9,147 nt of DNA from Gammaproteobacteria bacterium. GTDB taxonomy: Bacteria; Pseudomonadota; Gammaproteobacteria; GCF-002020875. A program made the position numbers and the translations under genes. Below the pieces are notes generated by a model that was not told the origin of the DNA, did no database searches, and saw only the letters and a program-made list of their open reading frames with translations. The stretch lies in contig JABHIC010000196.1 of assembly GCA_018671205.1 (NCBI GenBank), forward strand, positions 1-9,147, read 5' to 3'. Below are positions 6,591 to 9,147 of this stretch, one piece after another; the stretch's first letter is position 1; each line of letters starts with the position of its first letter.

Positions 6591-6823
6591 AATATACGCT
6601 ATCCATTAGCGCACCAAAACTCACCGTACTTCATGGATATAACAGGCAAACACCACGGGGGGTATAACCAACAACATCTCACGCACTACTTGTGAATTGC
6701 GGTGAATTCTAAGTAAATAGTCGAGACGTTACAAGCAACATTTTAGCAACCGTTAAAAACATAACTTTTAGACCGCTTAATCCTCAACTTTCCTCTTTTT
6801 TCTCTGTAAGATAGCGTGGTTAC

Positions 6824-6828
6824 GGAGG
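6824..6828 (+). promoter_or_regulatory. Shine-Dalgarno GGAGG of the exporter gene, with long spacing
   Basis: GGAGG lies 13 bases before the ATG at 6842, longer than the usual 5-9. An in-frame TAA at 6830-6832 excludes any earlier start, so the ATG at 6842 is the first possible one. Confidence 0.55.
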
Positions 6829-6841
6829 CTAATCTATCTCA

Positions 6842-9147
6842 ATGTACTATCGAATCGTTCTAGGGCACCCTTGGCTCACCCTGTTTTCTCTCCTCCTCCT
6901 CATCGGAGGCGCTGGTTTTTATGCGCAGAACTTCTATCTGGATGCCTCTGCCGACTCTCTGGTTCTGGAAAATGATCAGAGCCTGAAGTACCACCGTGCT
7001 ATCCAGGGGCGTTACGAGTCTGATGAGTATCTGGTGATAACCTACACCCCGAAAGAGCCGCTGTTCAGTGCCAATACGCTCAACGATCTGGAGCAGCTAC
7101 AGAACGAGTTACTGGCTATCGATGCGCTCTCCTCCGTCACCAGCATCCTCAATGTCCCTCTGATCAACAGCCCCCCAGTCGGGTTTACCGACATACAGCG
7201 TGAGACCCGCACCCTGCTCTCCCCCTCCACCGACATCGCACTGGCCCACAAGGAGTTCCTCAATAGCCCCCTCTACACCAACTTGTTGGTCAGTGAGGAT
7301 GGAGAGACCACGGCACTACAGCTCAACCTGAAACGTGACGCAACTTATCTACGCCTGCTCAACCGCCGTAGCGAGCTGCGTGAACTGGCCCTGAATAACC
7401 CCCTTAGCAGCGAGCAACAGCTGGAGTTGGATCAGGTAGGCCAGCAGTTCAGAGAACACAACATCACCAAACAGGCACAACAGCAGCAGACTATTGATGA
7501 GATACGTGCCGCGATGGGTCTCCATCAAGATCAGGCTCAGATGCATCTCGGCGGTGTACCGATGATTGTGGCCGACTCGATTGCGTTTGTCCGCCACGAC
7601 CTATCCACCTTTGGTATCGGGGTGCTACTTTTTGTACTCACCATCCTCGCCATCGCTTTCCGTCGCCCCCGCTGGATTATCCTCCCCATCATCACCTGTT
7701 TTGGCACCGGGATCATCACCACGGGCTTCCTTGGGCTGATGAGCTGGCCGGTTACTGTGGTCTCCTCCAATTTCATCTCACTGCTGCTGATCATCACCCT
7801 CTCCCTAACGGTTCACCTGATCGTCCGCTACCGCGAGCTGCACGCAGAGAATGAAAACCTGACCCAATATGCGCTGGTTGAGGCGACTCTGAGAAGCAAG
7901 GCCCTCCCCTGTTTCTATACGGCCATCACCACAATCGTCGCCTTCAGCTCCCTGATCGTCAGTGGTATCCGCCCGGTGATTGATTTCGGTATCGTGATGG
8001 CTATCGGGACGGGAATTGCGTTGATCCTCGCTTTCACGCTATTCCCCGCTCTGCTGGTATTGATGAAACCACAGGCGGCGGCCCACCATAAAGATATCAG
8101 CGGCAGAATTACCGGGGCAGTAGGTGATTTCATTCAGACCAGAGCCACTCCGGTTATGATCAGCTTCTTACTGCTGCTGGTTGCCACCATAGTAGGGATT
8201 TCACAGCTCAGCGTTGAGAACAGCTTCATCAACTACTACAAGCCAACTACTGAAATCTACCAGGGGATGGCATTGATTGACCAAAAGCTGGGCGGCACCA
8301 CTCCGCTGGAGGTGATCATTGATGCCCCGGATGATTTTCTAAATCCACCAGAGCCTGACCCAGACACACTGCCGGAAGAGGATGAGGAGTCCTTTCTGTT
8401 AGATGGGTTGGAGACACTGGGTGATATGGGGATGGAGCTATTTGATATCGACCTTCCCGCTGATGAGAATGAGGGGAGCCTCATTGATAGCTACTGGTTC
8501 AATAGCTTTATGTTGGAGGATGCCGCCAAAATTCACCAGCAGCTGGAGCAGATGGATGAGATTGGCAAGCTGCTCTCGATCACAACCACGATGCAGATCC
8601 TGGAGGATCTGAATGATGGTGACAAGATTGATGACTTCTTTCTCTCGATCATCCACAAGAACCTGCCCCCCTCAATCAAGGAGACGCTACTCAAGCCCTA
8701 CCTCTCGGAAGATGGCAACCAGCTACGCTACACCATGCGGGTGTATGACTCCGACCCCACCCTACGCCGCAATGCGCTCATTCAACGCATTCAACAGGAG
8801 CTGGTAGAGGAGCTGGGACTAAAAGAGGAGCAGATTCATGTAACCGGGATGCTGGTACTCTACAACAATATGCTCCAGAGCCTGTTCCGTTCACAGATCC
8901 TCACCCTGGGTTTTGTCTTTCTCGCCATTCTGGCAATGTTTGTGGTGCTGTTCCGCAACCTGAAGATGGCCGGGCTCACCATCATCCCCAATATCCTCGC
9001 CGCAAGTGCGATCCTCGGACTGATGGGGGGGCTGGGTATCCCACTCGACATCATGACAATCACCATTGCGGCAATCGCCATTGGTATTGCCGTTGACAAT
9101 GCGATCCACTACGTCCACCGCTTCAGTGATGAGTTCGAAAAGGATCA
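6842..9147 (+). CDS. RND/MMPL-superfamily exporter, 3' end beyond the window
   Basis: There are 768 codons without a stop to the right edge, so the protein is incomplete. The architecture is the RND twofold repeat: TM1 (about 12-29), a large periplasmic loop (30-255), five membrane segments (about 257-406), a seventh (about 435-456), a second periplasmic loop (457-683), then further segments to the edge. LDASADSLVLENDQ (34-47) after TM1 and GIAVDNAIHYVHRF (about 748-761) are characteristic of the predicted RND/MMPL exporters that move lipids or hydrophobic molecules. The intramembrane aspartate of the second half is visible in AVDNAIH; the matching site of the first half reads LSLTVHLIVRY, without it. 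The second periplasmic loop contains a strongly acidic stretch (about 494-546). No membrane-fusion partner lies upstream. The substrate is unknown. Confidence 0.9.
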   Translation, partial: MYYRIVLGHPWLTLFSLLLLIGGAGFYAQNFYLDASADSLVLENDQSLKYHRAIQGRYESDEYLVITYTPKEPLFSANTLNDLEQLQNELLAIDALSSVTSILNVPLINSPPVGFTDIQRETRTLLSPSTDIALAHKEFLNSPLYTNLLVSEDGETTALQLNLKRDATYLRLLNRRSELRELALNNPLSSEQQLELDQVGQQFREHNITKQAQQQQTIDEIRAAMGLHQDQAQMHLGGVPMIVADSIAFVRHDLSTFGIGVLLFVLTILAIAFRRPRWIILPIITCFGTGIITTGFLGLMSWPVTVVSSNFISLLLIITLSLTVHLIVRYRELHAENENLTQYALVEATLRSKALPCFYTAITTIVAFSSLIVSGIRPVIDFGIVMAIGTGIALILAFTLFPALLVLMKPQAAAHHKDISGRITGAVGDFIQTRATPVMISFLLLLVATIVGISQLSVENSFINYYKPTTEIYQGMALIDQKLGGTTPLEVIIDAPDDFLNPPEPDPDTLPEEDEESFLLDGLETLGDMGMELFDIDLPADENEGSLIDSYWFNSFMLEDAAKIHQQLEQMDEIGKLLSITTTMQILEDLNDGDKIDDFFLSIIHKNLPPSIKETLLKPYLSEDGNQLRYTMRVYDSDPTLRRNALIQRIQQELVEELGLKEEQIHVTGMLVLYNNMLQSLFRSQILTLGFVFLAILAMFVVLFRNLKMAGLTIIPNILAASAILGLMGGLGIPLDIMTITIAAIAIGIAVDNAIHYVHRFSDEFEKD

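Larger units (their letters stand above)
6538..6841. other. Divergent regulatory spacer between the cold-shock and exporter genes
   Basis: This 304-base AT-rich spacer contains no convincing gene. It holds the 13-bp repeats and -10 boxes of the cold-shock gene, a 7-bp inverted repeat TATCCAT/ATGGATA (6600-6606, 6633-6639), and a direct repeat GTGAATT ten bases apart (6692, 6702). A pyrimidine-rich run (about 6789-6804) precedes TAAGAT (6807-6812), a weak -10 candidate for the exporter gene. No terminator or small RNA could be supported. Confidence 0.5.

Noticed and set aside
1..9147. CRISPR array, tRNA, rRNA, prophage or defence system
   Set aside because: No spaced identical repeats, tRNA-like cloverleaf, rRNA segments or defence-family motifs were found on either strand.

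Overview
The window reads like a gammaproteobacterial chromosome segment. The cold-shock protein, the RND/MMPL exporter and the moderate GC content fit that, but the lineage is inferred from the feel of the proteins and not tested. The left edge carries the last 43 codons of an IS30-family transposase and its probable right terminal repeat, so a mobile element abuts the region.

Bases 142-314 hold no gene. They end in a perfect TATAAT eight bases before a tightly packed plus-strand operon of three genes (315-5146). These are a thiamine-diphosphate enzyme of the acetolactate synthase/decarboxylase superfamily, a large protein with a GT-A (family 2-like) glycosyltransferase core, and a PaaK/CapK-type adenylate-forming ligase. 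The junctions are TAG|ATG and ATGA, so translation is probably coupled. The ligase runs tail-to-tail into a minus-strand sulfotransferase with a 39-base overlap. The sulfotransferase is itself coupled by a GTGA overlap to a small conserved-looking protein of unknown function.

Further right on the minus strand is a CspA-family cold-shock gene with a strong intrinsic terminator, followed closely by the unknown gene. A 304-base divergent spacer contains 13-bp tandem repeats that duplicate the TATAAT element of the cold-shock gene. It leads to a plus-strand RND/MMPL exporter that runs off the right edge after 768 codons.

A working interpretation is that the TPP enzyme, glycosyltransferase-like protein and CoA/adenylate ligase make or attach an unusual acyl or sugar-derived group, and that the neighbouring sulfotransferase may add a sulfate. 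This would be a small surface-glycan or secondary-metabolite locus. No substrate can be read from the sequence, and I do not recognise this exact gene combination as a known pathway.
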